Positions 52,987 through 62,041 of a stretch of 64,000 bases of DNA are shown here, piece after piece (the stretch's first letter is position 1; every line of letters starts with the position of its first letter). The position numbers and the translations under genes were made by a program. This stretch comes from Streptomyces sp. NBC_00878 (GTDB taxonomy: Bacteria; Actinomycetota; Actinomycetes; Streptomycetales; Streptomycetaceae). The DNA is taken from NCBI RefSeq assembly GCF_026341515.1, contig NZ_JAPEOK010000001.1:868001-932000 (forward strand). The letters run 5' to 3'. A model generated the notes under the pieces. That model had not been told where the DNA came from. It did no database searches and was given only the letters and a program-made list of their open reading frames with translations.

Positions 52987-53595
52987 TCAGCCGCCGAGGC
53001 CGATCTGGCTGTAGAAGGTCTGGTTGTCCCAGAACAGGAACTCCTCGTCCATGGTGCCCCCGCGGTTCCAGAGGCCGACGGTGGCCATGTTGATGGAGTA
53101 CTTCTTGCCGGTCGGCTGGATGAAGCCGCCGTTCCCGTCGGGCATGGGGCGGGTGAAGGTGCCCTGCATCACGCCGGTGACCGCGGTCAGTTCGTTCTTG
53201 GCGACCCGGAGCGGGTGGGACAGGATGCGGGTGTCGGGTGCCCACACGAAGAGGGCGGCGAGGTCCTTGATGTGCTTGTCGATGCCGTCGGTGTAGTGCC
53301 CGTCAGGCCAGTGCACGCGGACGTTCTTCGCGTGGCTCTCGCCCAGGCGGGACCAGTCGGCGTGGGTGAAGATCTCGAAGTCCAGCTCGTCGAAGGTCTC
53401 CAGGTGCTTGCGCTCGGCGCGGGTCAGGTCGTGGGGGTAGGGAGGGTTCGGCACCGGCGTGGTGGCCGGGTCCGGGAGCAGGCCGGGGTACTTCTGGGAC
53501 GCCTCGGCCAGGCCGCCCCCGTTGGTGACGGCGGTGATGGCGAGCGCGCCGAACGCGGCGGCGGCTCCACCCTTGAGCATGGAACGACGCTCCAT
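52987..53595 (-). CDS. Exported NTF2/SnoaL-like protein
   Basis: The 202-residue protein has a twin-arginine-type leader (M-E-R-R-S-M-L-K-G-G-A-A-A-A-F-G) that suggests Tat export. An NTF2-like fold follows, with H-A-D-W-S-R-L-G-E-S-H-A-K-N-V-R-V-H-W-P-D-G-H, and G-V-M-Q-G-T-F-T-R-P-M-P-D-G. SnoaL-like relatives are cyclases, hydratases or binding proteins. It is transcribed towards the toxin operon but ends at its own terminator. The substrate is unknown. Confidence 0.75.
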   Translation of the reverse strand: MERRSMLKGGAAAAFGALAITAVTNGGGLAEASQKYPGLLPDPATTPVPNPPYPHDLTRAERKHLETFDELDFEIFTHADWSRLGESHAKNVRVHWPDGHYTDGIDKHIKDLAALFVWAPDTRILSHPLRVAKNELTAVTGVMQGTFTRPMPDGNGGFIQPTGKKYSINMATVGLWNRGGTMDEEFLFWDNQTFYSQIGLGG

Positions 53596-53773
53596 GGCGA
53601 GTCCTCGATTCTCGTGATGAGCGCTCTCGACGAGCGCTGGATGGTGAACCTGTTCTCTGTGACGGCCCGGCTCTGACGGCCCAGCCCTGATGGCCCGGCC
53701 GACAGGCGGGTGGCTGTGTGGTGCGGGATTCCGCGGAGATGAGTTACGCGGAGATGGGTTACGAGGTGGTGGG

Positions 53774-55036
53774 CTACGCGGCGGCCGGGGTGAACCGGCC
53801 CGCGGCCCAGGCGTGGCTGGTGCTCACGATCGCGGTGACGATGTCGAGCTCACGCTCGTCACGAGGTCCGTAGACCAGCACCATGCCCGGAGTGAGCCTG
53901 ATCCCGGCGAGGGGATGGGCCACGGCCCAGCCGTGCCGGATCGCGTCGGCGGCCAGGCCGACCGGCAGCGCGATGTGGAGCGATCCGTCGTGTCCGGGGT
54001 GCAGATGGGCGAACTCCCTGGCCCGTGGCACCAGGAAGGCCTGCTCGGGCCCGGTGGTGTGCGTCCCGGTGAGCATGAATCCTCGCGCGCCCGGCACGGA
54101 GATCGCCGACTGGCCGGTGTCGACGTCGGCGAGCGCGCTCAGCCGGGCGAACAGTTGCTCCTGCATTTTCGGCGGGGAGTTGTCGCTGGTCTGCTGCTGG
54201 GGGATCGTCACGCTGACGTGCGGGCGCGGTCCGTCGCGATCGGGAAGGCGGCCGGGAAAGCCGTCGGAGAGACCGCGGGGAAGGCCGTCGGTAGGGCCGC
54301 CGGGCAGGATCGGCCATCGCGCCGGTTGCCTGCCGGGAAGTCCATGGCGGGCCACGTGGTCGGCGCGCTCCGCGAGCCAGCCGCCGAGACCCGCCAGCGC
54401 GGCGGTGGCGATGCCGTGCCCCACGGGGTCCCGTCGGGCGATCGTCGGCGCCCCGGATTCGCCGGTCAGGTAGTGCCAGGTGCGGTCGAGCAGTTCGCGC
54501 GGGATGACGTGGTCGTGCTCGCCCTGGGCGACGAACACCGGTACGCCGGCCAGTCGGGCGGGCTCGGTGGGCACACCCGCGTCGAAGGGCAGCGTGCCGT
54601 AGAGGATCGCCGCTCCGGCGAAGCGTGCCGGGTTGTCCAGTACCAGCCCGCCCGCGAAAGCGGCGCCGCCGCTGAAGCCGACGAGCAGAACCGGTCGGCC
54701 GGGCGGGGCGATCTCGTCGAGCCAGGCGTTGAACCAGTTCATGGTGGCGCGCAGTGATTCCGGGACCGGGCGGCCGATGCCACGGTTGGCGAACCACGCG
54801 AACCCGGGGCCCTCGGCCAGGGGTGCGCGCACCGCGGCGTACGACAGCTCGGGAGGCAACGCTTCGGCGAGCGCGATGATCTCGGTCTCGCGCGAGCCGC
54901 GGCCGTGCAGCAGGACCACGAGCGGTGCCACCGCATCGCCCCGGGTCACCACGGTCGGCGGCCCGAACGAGGAGCCCGGTCTCTCGGCGTCAGCAGCAGT
55001 TGGAGTGGGCGTACGCGTACGCGGAGGAGTAGTCAT
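53774..55036 (-). CDS. Phospholipase/carboxylesterase-like hydrolase fused to a luciferase-like (DUF5519) domain
   Basis: The 420-residue two-domain protein has an alpha/beta hydrolase (about residues 30-235) with L-L-H-G-R-G-S, nucleophile V-G-F-S-G-G-A, the acid in G-E-H-D-H and His in G-H-G-I-A. A linker of repeated G-L/F-P-G-R-like motifs (about 235-285) follows. The C-terminal part (about 290-415; F-L-V-P-R-A-R-E-F-A-H-L-H-P-G-H-D-G-S-L-H) resembles the DUF5519 luciferase-like family. It follows the NADP oxidoreductase gene by 12 nt. The joint role is not known. Confidence 0.75.
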   Translation of the reverse strand: MTTPPRTRTPTPTAADAERPGSSFGPPTVVTRGDAVAPLVVLLHGRGSRETEIIALAEALPPELSYAAVRAPLAEGPGFAWFANRGIGRPVPESLRATMNWFNAWLDEIAPPGRPVLLVGFSGGAAFAGGLVLDNPARFAGAAILYGTLPFDAGVPTEPARLAGVPVFVAQGEHDHVIPRELLDRTWHYLTGESGAPTIARRDPVGHGIATAALAGLGGWLAERADHVARHGLPGRQPARWPILPGGPTDGLPRGLSDGFPGRLPDRDGPRPHVSVTIPQQQTSDNSPPKMQEQLFARLSALADVDTGQSAISVPGARGFMLTGTHTTGPEQAFLVPRAREFAHLHPGHDGSLHIALPVGLAADAIRHGWAVAHPLAGIRLTPGMVLVYGPRDERELDIVTAIVSTSHAWAAGRFTPAAA

Positions 55037-55048
55037 GATCGGCTCTCC

Positions 55049-55678
55049 TCAGCCCGTCGGGCCGAGCAGCGCCCACCCGGACTGCCAGGACCAGCCCTGG
55101 CTCGCGTTCAGCGAGATGTTCAGGAAGGCCATCTCCTCCAGCGCGCGGGCCATGCGCAGCCCGCCCGCGTCGATCGGCTCGAAGCCGAGCGAGGCGGCGA
55201 ACTCGGAGACGGTCTTCTTCGCATCCGCGTCGTCACCGGCGTGGAAGAGATGGAGCGGGACGCCCTGCTCGACGGGGTTTCCGAGGCGTCCGGCGAAGAC
55301 GGTGTTGAAGGCCTTCACCACGGACGCGTCCGGCAGGTGGCGCTGCAGAGTCTGCGCGGCGGCGGTCTCCGCTATGTCGAGGTCGGTGAAGGTCGCGTTG
55401 AGGGGGTTGGTGGCGTCGACAACGACCTTGCCGCGTACGGCCTGCGCCAGTTCGTCCGCGACGGCGGTCACCGCACTGCCGGGCACGGCCAGCACCACGA
55501 GGTCGGCGTCGGTCACGGCGTCCACGTTGTCCGCCGCGGGGCGCGCGCCCGTTTCTGCCGCGACCGCGGCGGCCTTCTCCTGGCTGGTAGCCGATACGGA
55601 CACGGTGTGCCCGGCGGCAGTCGCGGCCCTGCTGAGGGCGGAGCCCACGTTGCCCGCTCCGATGATCGCGACATGCAT
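55049..55678 (-). CDS. NADPH-dependent F420 reductase-like oxidoreductase
   Basis: The 209-residue Rossmann protein begins M-H-V-A-I-I-G-A-G-N-V-G-S-A-L, continues with L-V-V-L-A-V-P-G, and has D-A-T-N-P-L near residue 90 and V-K-A-F-N-T near residue 125. This is the build of F420:NADPH oxidoreductase-like proteins, many of which use other partners. ATG 55678 is preceded by GGAGG 5 nt away. It is divergent from a MarR gene, which probably controls it, and cotranscribed with the hydrolase fusion. Confidence 0.82.
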   Translation of the reverse strand: MHVAIIGAGNVGSALSRAATAAGHTVSVSATSQEKAAAVAAETGARPAADNVDAVTDADLVVLAVPGSAVTAVADELAQAVRGKVVVDATNPLNATFTDLDIAETAAAQTLQRHLPDASVVKAFNTVFAGRLGNPVEQGVPLHLFHAGDDADAKKTVSEFAASLGFEPIDAGGLRMARALEEMAFLNISLNASQGWSWQSGWALLGPTG

Positions 55679-55701
55679 GACAGCCTCCAATTCCTTGACT
55701 C

Positions 55702-55751
55702 GTCAGATATTGACACAGTAACCATTGATGCTTGACTGCGCAACATCTGAC
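55702..55751. promoter_or_regulatory. Candidate MarR operator in the divergent intergenic region
   Basis: GTCAGAT (55702-55708) and ATCTGAC (55745-55751) form a 7-bp inverted repeat separated by 36 bp in an AT-richer stretch between the divergent oxidoreductase and MarR genes. The long spacing means the two halves may be separate sites. Confidence 0.45.
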
Positions 55752-55774
55752 TACTCAGGCTTTTCGCGGGTAGG

Positions 55775-56251
55775 ATGGTCGACATGCCTTCCGCGACCCC
55801 CCTCAACGACCCCCTGATCAGCACGTTCGGCCGCCTGGCCGAGGCGTACAACCGGCTGGAGCAGTGGCTCGGATCCGCCATGGAGTCCGAGACCGGACTG
55901 CCGCACGCCTGGTTCGAGGTCCTCATCCGGCTGGCCCGATCAGAGCGAGAGCAACTGACGATGAGCTCCCTGGCCGACCAGATCGCGCTCACCTCCGGCG
56001 GCGTGACCCGACTGGTGGACCGCATGCAGACAGCCGGATACGTCGAGCGACGCCCGTGCCCCACCGACCGCCGCGTCTCCTACGCGGGCATCACCGCCGC
56101 CGGGCACGACGCACTCGAGCGAGCGGCCACCGTGCACGCCCGCAACCTGCGGAAGGCCTTCGACGGGTTCAGCGCACGGGATCTCGCCGCCCTGGACGCC
56201 GTACTGGACCGCGTCCGGGACTCGGCATCCGCACTGCCCCGGCAGCCGTAG
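55775..56251 (+). CDS. MarR family transcriptional regulator
   Basis: The 158-residue MarR-type winged helix protein has S-S-L-A-D-Q-I-A-L-T-S-G-G-V-T-R-L-V-D-R-M (about residues 63-83) and the wing Y-V-E-R-R-P-C-P-T-D-R-R. ATG 55775 is used; ATG 55784 has the better ribosome site (GGATGG) and may be the real start. It probably represses the divergent oxidoreductase operon in response to an aromatic or oxidant signal. Confidence 0.88.
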   Translation: MVDMPSATPLNDPLISTFGRLAEAYNRLEQWLGSAMESETGLPHAWFEVLIRLARSEREQLTMSSLADQIALTSGGVTRLVDRMQTAGYVERRPCPTDRRVSYAGITAAGHDALERAATVHARNLRKAFDGFSARDLAALDAVLDRVRDSASALPRQP

Positions 56252-56359
56252 CGCGCGCCCGACCACAGGCACCGCGAACCGGCTCCGGGCACGGGCCCGT
56301 AGCCGGAAGCCGCTGGGAGGCCACCAAAGGCAGTGCGCCGAAGGTGTGTTGCTCCCACA

Positions 56360-56660
56360 GCCGGCGCGAGGCCTCCCCGGGACAGGCGGCGACCGTGGGT
56401 TCGGTGTCCCCTGATCCATCAGCTGCGGATCCTGCGACACCTGCCATGCCGGACTGACCGCCCACTGCACGGCCGTACCCCACATGGCCATGTACGGCGC
56501 GCCGATCGGCGGCAGTTGGCGCGGTCTCTTCTCCGGCCTGGTCCGCGTGCCCTACGCCGACGCCATGCTCGTACCCCTGCCCACGGGTCTCGACCCGGTC
56601 GCCATGGCCTCGGCCGGCGACAACTGGTCCCTGTCCTGGCGCCTGGTCGCTGGTCCAAAA
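56360..56660 (+). pseudogene. Decayed zinc-dependent alcohol dehydrogenase fragment
   Basis: In one frame the sequence from 56421 reads S-C-G-S-C-D-T-C-H-A-G-L-T-A-H-C, the structural-zinc Cys cluster of zinc alcohol dehydrogenases. It continues with M-Y-G and then R-V-P-Y-A-D-A-M-L-V-P-L-P and D-P-V-A-M-A-S-A-G-D-N. An in-frame TGA at 56412-56414 interrupts the expected segment just before, and a G-D-R remnant lies upstream. After about 56655 the homology stops. Only about 100 codons remain of a gene usually near 350 to 390. The 437-bp gap between the MarR and DAHP synthase genes holds little else. Confidence 0.75.
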
Positions 56661-56688
56661 CCTCAGACCAAGCCTCGAACACGTGGTT

Positions 56689-58125
56689 TCACGCGCCGAA
56701 CGAGGCGGGAGAATTGCTGTGACCAGCGCCCCAGGCCTCGGGATTCACCGCCTCGGCATTCACCGCTGCGTCCGGCGCCACGACGCCGGTTGTTCCTGGG
56801 TTGAACATCTCTGCGACCAGGAAGGCCAGGTCAAGCGCCTGGTCTCCGTTGAGGCGCGGGTCGCACGCCGACTCGTACCTGCGGTGCAGGTCGTCGAAAC
56901 CCAGTTCGGCGCCGCCGCCGACGCACTCGGTCACGTCCTCGCCGGTCAGCTCCAGGTGCAGTCCGCCGACGTGGGTGCCGAGCGTCTCGTGCACCTCGAA
57001 GAAGCCGGCGACCTCGGCGAGGATGTCGTCGAACCGCCTGGTCTTGTGCCCGCTGGGAGCCTCGAAGGTGTTGCCGTGCATCGGATCGCACACCCACACC
57101 ACCGGCGCGCCGGAAGCCGTGACCTTCTCCACGATCTCCGGCAGCAGGTACCGCACACGGTGCGCCCCCATGCGCACGATGAACGTCAGCCGGCCCGGCC
57201 GCCGGTCGGGGTCGAGGCGGTCGATCAGGGCCAGCGCCTGCTCGGGCGTGGCGGCAGGGCCCAGCTTCACCGCGATCGGGTTGTCGATGGTCGCGAAGTA
57301 GGCGACGTGGGCGCCGTCGAGCTGTCTGGTGCGGTCGCCGATCCACAGCATGTGGCCGCTGCCCGCATACCTTCGGCCGGAACGCGGGTGGTAGCGGGTC
57401 AGCGCGGCCTCGTAGTCGAGCAGCAGTCCCTCGTGGCTGGCGAACAACTCCGTGGTGCGCAACGGATCGTCGCCGCCGCACGCGTCCTTGCCGGACAGTG
57501 CCTGGCCGATTCGACCGGCGAGTTCGTCGTAGCGTTCACCGGCAGGCGAGCGTGAGACGAAGTCCTGGTTCTCCTTGTGCAGTTGGCGTGGGTCGATGCC
57601 GCCACGGGCGCATTCGCGCATGACGTCCAGGGTGGATCGCGAAGCGTCGTACATCCGAAGTAGCCGGGCCGGGTCCGGCCGTCGTTCGGCGTGGCTGAAG
57701 CCGATGCCGTTCACCGCGTCGCCCCGGTAGACCGGGAGCGTGCGCCCGTCGACGGTCTCGGTCGGCCGGGATCGGGGCTTCGCGTACTGCCCGGCCATCC
57801 GGCCCACCTTGACCACCGGCACCGCCGACGCGAACGTCAGGATCGCGGCCATCCGCTGCAGGAGGCGCAGTTTGCCGTGAATCACCTGTGTCGAGAGGCG
57901 GTCGAGACGTTCGGCGCAGTCGCCACCCTGCAACAGGAACGCCTTGCCCTCTGCCGCCTGGGCGAGTCGTGCGGTGAGCGTGTCGCACTCCTGTGGCGTG
58001 ACCAACGGGAGCGAGGCCGCCAGGTGATCCGCCACGTCGCCGAGCTCAGCCGGGCTCGGCCACTCCGGCCGCTGATGGGCGACGAGTGTCCGCCAGTGCG
58101 CGGCGGCTTCGCCGGTGAGGGTCAA
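56689..58125 (-). CDS. Class II 3-deoxy-7-phosphoheptulonate (DAHP) synthase
   Basis: The 478-residue class II (plant/actinobacterial) DAHP synthase has L-L-Q-G-G-D-C-A-E, V-V-K-V-G-R-M-A-G-Q-Y-A-K-P-R, H-M-L-W-I-G-D-R-T-R-Q, and W-V-C-D-P-M-H-G-N-T. It makes the first shikimate intermediate from PEP and erythrose 4-phosphate. A second copy beside PABA genes usually boosts precursor supply for a secondary metabolite. The start is TTG 58125, with GGAG about 6 nt upstream. It lies 43 nt after the N-oxygenase gene. Confidence 0.9.
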   Translation of the reverse strand: MTLTGEAAAHWRTLVAHQRPEWPSPAELGDVADHLAASLPLVTPQECDTLTARLAQAAEGKAFLLQGGDCAERLDRLSTQVIHGKLRLLQRMAAILTFASAVPVVKVGRMAGQYAKPRSRPTETVDGRTLPVYRGDAVNGIGFSHAERRPDPARLLRMYDASRSTLDVMRECARGGIDPRQLHKENQDFVSRSPAGERYDELAGRIGQALSGKDACGGDDPLRTTELFASHEGLLLDYEAALTRYHPRSGRRYAGSGHMLWIGDRTRQLDGAHVAYFATIDNPIAVKLGPAATPEQALALIDRLDPDRRPGRLTFIVRMGAHRVRYLLPEIVEKVTASGAPVVWVCDPMHGNTFEAPSGHKTRRFDDILAEVAGFFEVHETLGTHVGGLHLELTGEDVTECVGGGAELGFDDLHRRYESACDPRLNGDQALDLAFLVAEMFNPGTTGVVAPDAAVNAEAVNPEAWGAGHSNSPASFGA

Positions 58126-58168
58126 CGTGATCTCCGTCCGCTTCTCATGGCTGGGCGGTGCGGGGCCG

Positions 58169-59098
58169 TCAGCGCTGGACCATCTCGACGAGGTCGTGGC
58201 TGATGCCCAGGTCGTCGAGCAGCAGCTGCAACGGTCCGGTGTCCCGCGCGGGCACGGGACGGGACGCGGCCCACTCGCTCAGCTGACCGGTGTCGATCTC
58301 GAAGCCGCCCTGGGCCGCCACGGTCACCCAGGGGTCCAGGTCCGCGGAGCGGAACGCGGTCAGCCCGGTGACGAGTGCTTCGCGGAACGTCCGCTGCTGT
58401 GCGCCGTCCAGGTTCCGGTAGAGCGAGCCGCACAACTCGCGGAACACCACCGCGTGTCCGCTCTCGTCCCGCCGGTGCAGATCGGTGGTGATCCGGTTCA
58501 TCGGCTGGATCTCCTGGGCGGTGGCGAGTGCGGAGAGGAACCCGCTGATCGTCGTCTCGGCGGCCAGGGAGAACGCGATGTCGACGATGTCGCGGTCGAA
58601 CCCGGACAGCCCGACGCGGACCGCGTCCCGTCCCTGGACGACCGACCAGACACCCGGCGTGAACCGCACGTCCTCCAGGCCGCGCCGCCTGCGGGTGACG
58701 CCGACGGCGTTGCGGCACATCAGGATGTGATAGTGCTCATCGATGATCGTCTGGTGCAGCGCGTCGACGGCGACGTCGTCGCGGCGGACGGGGATCCGTT
58801 CCTGGAGCATCAACCGGCAGGCCGGCAGGATGATCTCGTCCTCGATGGCCGCGGTCTTGGCGTTGTAGGCGATCCACGCCGCGGACAGGATGCGCTCGCG
58901 AGCGTCCCGGTCGAGCCGGTCGGCACCCGGCAGGCCCAGCACCGGGACGAGGTGTTCGGGGAAGTCCGGCAGCGCCGCGTCGAAGTGACCGTCGAGGTCG
59001 AGCTCGTCCTTCTTGACGGCCACTCGCTTCCCCCAGCGGAGCGTCAACTGCACCAGCAAGTCACGCTCGTACTCGGGCACTTCACGTGCCGCGGTCAT
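58169..59098 (-). CDS. AurF-type diiron arylamine N-oxygenase
   Basis: The 309-residue protein fits the AurF family. The diiron ligand pattern is present: Glu in A-I-E-D-E (86-88), Glu121 and His124 in D-E-H-Y-H, Glu181 in A-A-E-T-T, and His208-Glu212-His215 in H-R-R-D-E-S-G-H. AurF oxidises p-aminobenzoate to p-nitrobenzoate; relatives stop at hydroxylamino or nitroso stages. It lies directly after pabC, which makes its expected substrate. It is cytoplasmic. Confidence 0.9.
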   Translation of the reverse strand: MTAAREVPEYERDLLVQLTLRWGKRVAVKKDELDLDGHFDAALPDFPEHLVPVLGLPGADRLDRDARERILSAAWIAYNAKTAAIEDEIILPACRLMLQERIPVRRDDVAVDALHQTIIDEHYHILMCRNAVGVTRRRRGLEDVRFTPGVWSVVQGRDAVRVGLSGFDRDIVDIAFSLAAETTISGFLSALATAQEIQPMNRITTDLHRRDESGHAVVFRELCGSLYRNLDGAQQRTFREALVTGLTAFRSADLDPWVTVAAQGGFEIDTGQLSEWAASRPVPARDTGPLQLLLDDLGISHDLVEMVQR

Positions 59099-59111
59099 CG
59101 GGAAACCTCCT

Positions 59112-59939
59112 TCATGGGTTCACCGCAGGAATCAGGGAGGCGCCGGCCGGAACGGCGAGCGCGGCCAGGCGCGACTGCCAGCGCTCGGCCACTGCGGCGT
59201 CCGTGTCCTGGAACCGGCCCAGCCCCTCGGTGACCGGCCGGATGCCGTGCAGGGCGTTCAGCGTCCAGACGGGCACGTCGGCGAGATCCGGCGCGGTGGC
59301 CTGCTCGGTGACGACCTGGTGCCCTGCCGTACCGGCGAGCTCGCCGAGCAGGGCGCGGGTGATCCCGGGGAGCAGGCCGGGGCCGGGTGGTGGCCCGCAC
59401 AGCGTGTCGCCCCGCCACCAGACGATGCTCGTGGACGCCCCTTCGACCACGTGCCCTTCCGTCGAGACCAGCAGCGCCTCGTCGGCTCCCGCCGTAGCTG
59501 CGGCAGCGCGCAGGGAAGCCAGGTGGTCCAGGTCGGCGCCCTTGACGGCCGGCAGTCGACGACGGTCGGATCCCGCGGCAGTCCACAACCGGACGGTCGC
59601 GGTGCGCGGTGGCGCGGGGCGCAGCCACATCCGCAGCCGCGTTCCCGACCCGGTCTCCACGAGTTCGACGCGAGGAAACCATCGGCCTCGCGGGGGCAAC
59701 GACTCGGCGACCGCCCGCAGGAACCGGTTCGTCTGTTCCGCTCCCGGTTCGGAGAACCGGTGGCAGGCCGAACCGAAGCGTTCGGCGTGCCGGTCGAGTC
59801 CCCGCACCCGTCCCTCGTCCACGAGCCAGGAGTCGATGACCAGCACCGTCCCGGCGGCGTCGGCCGTCGACCATCCGCCATCGGCGTCCCACCACCGGCG
59901 GACGCCCGGGGCGGTCGCTGTGCTCGTCGCCGTGTTCAT
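59112..59939 (-). CDS. pabC: Aminodeoxychorismate lyase (class IV aminotransferase fold)
   Basis: The 275-residue class IV PLP enzyme has the cofactor Lys133 in A-V-K-G-A-D, Glu166 in V-V-E-G-A-S-T-S, and G-L-L-P-G-I-T-R. It removes pyruvate from 4-amino-4-deoxychorismate to give p-aminobenzoate. Its start overlaps the pabAB stop as ATGA, so the two steps are translated together. The N-terminal ten residues are Thr/Ala-rich. Confidence 0.88.
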   Translation of the reverse strand: MNTATSTATAPGVRRWWDADGGWSTADAAGTVLVIDSWLVDEGRVRGLDRHAERFGSACHRFSEPGAEQTNRFLRAVAESLPPRGRWFPRVELVETGSGTRLRMWLRPAPPRTATVRLWTAAGSDRRRLPAVKGADLDHLASLRAAAATAGADEALLVSTEGHVVEGASTSIVWWRGDTLCGPPPGPGLLPGITRALLGELAGTAGHQVVTEQATAPDLADVPVWTLNALHGIRPVTEGLGRFQDTDAAVAERWQSRLAALAVPAGASLIPAVNP

Positions 59940-62041
59940 CGTGGGGAGCCGCCCACGTCCGACACCGCCGGCGCACGCCAGGCGCGGAGCGACGCTGCCG
60001 CCTTGAGCAGCATCTCCTCGTACTCTTCCTGCGGGTCGGAGTCGAGCACGATCGCCCCGCCGGCTCCGATGGTCAACCTGTCACCGACGCGGACCGCGGT
60101 GCGGATCACGATGTTCAGGTCCGTGCCGCCGGAGAGGCCGAAGTAGCCGAGGGCGCCGGAGTAGACACCCCGGGCCTCCGTCTCCAAGCGATCGATGATC
60201 TCCATGGTGCGCAGCTTCGGCGCCCCGGTCATCGACCCGCCCGGGAAGCACTGCCGGGCGCAGTCCACCGCGCTGACCCCGTCATTGAGCCGTCCACGAA
60301 CAGTGGAGACCAGTTGGTGCACGGTCTCGTAGCTCTCGACGGCCAGGTACGGGTCGACCTCGATGCTGCCCACCTCACACACCCGGCCCAGGTCGTTGCG
60401 CAACAGGTCGACGATCATCAGGTTCTCGGCCTGGGTCTTGGCGCTCGAGGCGAGGGTGGCAGCCAGTTCGGCGTCGCGCACCGGGTCGGCGTCGCGAGGG
60501 GCTGTGCCCTTGATCGGCTTGCTGGTGACCGTGCGGTCTCTCTCGATGCGCAGGAACCGCTCCGGCGAGGAGCTGAAGACCGTGACGTCGCCGAGGCGTA
60601 AGAGCGCGGCGTACGGGGCCGGGTTCGCCCGGCGCAGCCTCCGGTAGAAGGACGTGTCGTCGTCATGGAACGGCAAGTGCAACATGTTGGTCAGGCAGAT
60701 CTCGTAGCTCTCGCCCCGGTTCAGCTGCCGTCGGGACTCCGTGATGTCCGCCAGGTACTGGCTCCGGCCGCGGCCGAGGTACTCCTCGGCATTCGGGGGC
60801 GGGCCGGCGGCAGGGTCGCCCGCCGGCTCGGCGTCGGCCGGGTTCAGACCCCTCAGGAGCGCGGACGTCCGTTCCACCCACTCCTGCGCGTCGCGCCGGG
60901 TCTTCTCGTCGTGGACGGCCACCAGGTAGGTCAGTCCCTCCTGGTGGTCGACCGCGATGACGCGATCGGCGAACATCCAGATGGCGTCCGGCGTTTCGGC
61001 GGTGTGGCGGGCCGTGGCCCCGCATTCGGCCTTGAGTTCGTAGCCGAAGTAGCCGACGTAGCCGCCGGTCAGGTCGAAGGGCAGGTCCGAGTCGGGGATG
61101 CGCCGTTCGCGCAGCCGCTGTTGGAGGACGTCGAACACGCTGCCGGTGACGAGGTGGACGCCGTTCGCATCGCGCGCTTCCACTGTCCCGCTGCCGGTGC
61201 GGTAGGTCAGGACCTCGCTGAGCGGACCTGACGTGTCGCCGAGGAACGAGAACCGGGACAGGCCTTCCTCCACCCGGCTGCTGTCCAGCCAGAAGCAGTA
61301 CGGGATGTTGTCGAAGAGCTTGAGAAAAATGGCCTCGGAATCGGCAGCGGTCGACACGACCGTACTGATGATTCCCAGTCCCTCGACCGCGCCGGGTGTG
61401 TCGTCGGACAGTGCGGTGACGGTGTCGCTGTCGGTGACGGGCGGCCGTTGTCCGTGCTGCGTCCGGCGGGTCAGTTCGGCGAAGTTCTGCAGGATCTCGC
61501 GCCCGTACTGGGAAGCGATCGACTCGGGGTGGAACTGCACGCCCCACTGCGGCAGATCGCGGTGACGCAGCGCCATGAGCACACCGTCGTCCGCCCACGC
61601 GGTGGCGACGAGTTCCTCGGGCAGGGGCTCCTGCACGCACAGCGAGTGGTAGCGAACCGCGACGAATTCACGCGGAATTCCGGCGAACAGCGGATCTCCC
61701 TCGTGGGAGACCTTGGCGAGGTGCCCGTGTTTCGGTTCGGGCGCGGCGACCACCGACGCTCCGGCCAGGTGCCCGATCATCTGATGGCCGAAGCAGACGC
61801 CCAGCACGGGCAGCGTGGTGCGGCGCAGCAGGTCGCCGAGGAGGCCGACGTCGCGGGGGTTCTGCGGCCGTCCAGGGCCGGGTGAGACCACGATGTTGTC
61901 GAAGTCCTCCAGCCGCAGGCTGGACAACTTCGGATCGTCGTTGACCATGACGACCGGCTCCTGGCCGTTGATGTCGGCGATCAACTGGTACAGGTTGAAG
62001 GTGTACGAGTCGTAGTTGTCCAGCAGCAAGGTACGCATCAT
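59936..62041 (-). CDS. pabAB: Fused aminodeoxychorismate synthase (PabA-PabB)
   Basis: The 701-residue fusion starts with a class I glutaminase (about residues 1-190; Cys83 in V-C-F-G-H-Q, His171 and Glu173 in H-P-E-S). The chorismate-using PabB domain (about 225-690) has P-I-K-G-T-A-P-R and a C-terminal G-A-P-K-L-R-T-M-E-I. P-I-K-G-T is typical of PabB rather than TrpE. Fusions of this kind are common in Streptomyces secondary clusters. One TTA leucine codon (60601-60599, in A-A-L-L-R-L) is visible. ATG 62041 overlaps the upstream stop as ATGA. Confidence 0.92.
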   Translation of the reverse strand: MMRTLLLDNYDSYTFNLYQLIADINGQEPVVMVNDDPKLSSLRLEDFDNIVVSPGPGRPQNPRDVGLLGDLLRRTTLPVLGVCFGHQMIGHLAGASVVAAPEPKHGHLAKVSHEGDPLFAGIPREFVAVRYHSLCVQEPLPEELVATAWADDGVLMALRHRDLPQWGVQFHPESIASQYGREILQNFAELTRRTQHGQRPPVTDSDTVTALSDDTPGAVEGLGIISTVVSTAADSEAIFLKLFDNIPYCFWLDSSRVEEGLSRFSFLGDTSGPLSEVLTYRTGSGTVEARDANGVHLVTGSVFDVLQQRLRERRIPDSDLPFDLTGGYVGYFGYELKAECGATARHTAETPDAIWMFADRVIAVDHQEGLTYLVAVHDEKTRRDAQEWVERTSALLRGLNPADAEPAGDPAAGPPPNAEEYLGRGRSQYLADITESRRQLNRGESYEICLTNMLHLPFHDDDTSFYRRLRRANPAPYAALLRLGDVTVFSSSPERFLRIERDRTVTSKPIKGTAPRDADPVRDAELAATLASSAKTQAENLMIVDLLRNDLGRVCEVGSIEVDPYLAVESYETVHQLVSTVRGRLNDGVSAVDCARQCFPGGSMTGAPKLRTMEIIDRLETEARGVYSGALGYFGLSGGTDLNIVIRTAVRVGDRLTIGAGGAIVLDSDPQEEYEEMLLKAAASLRAWRAPAVSDVGGSPR

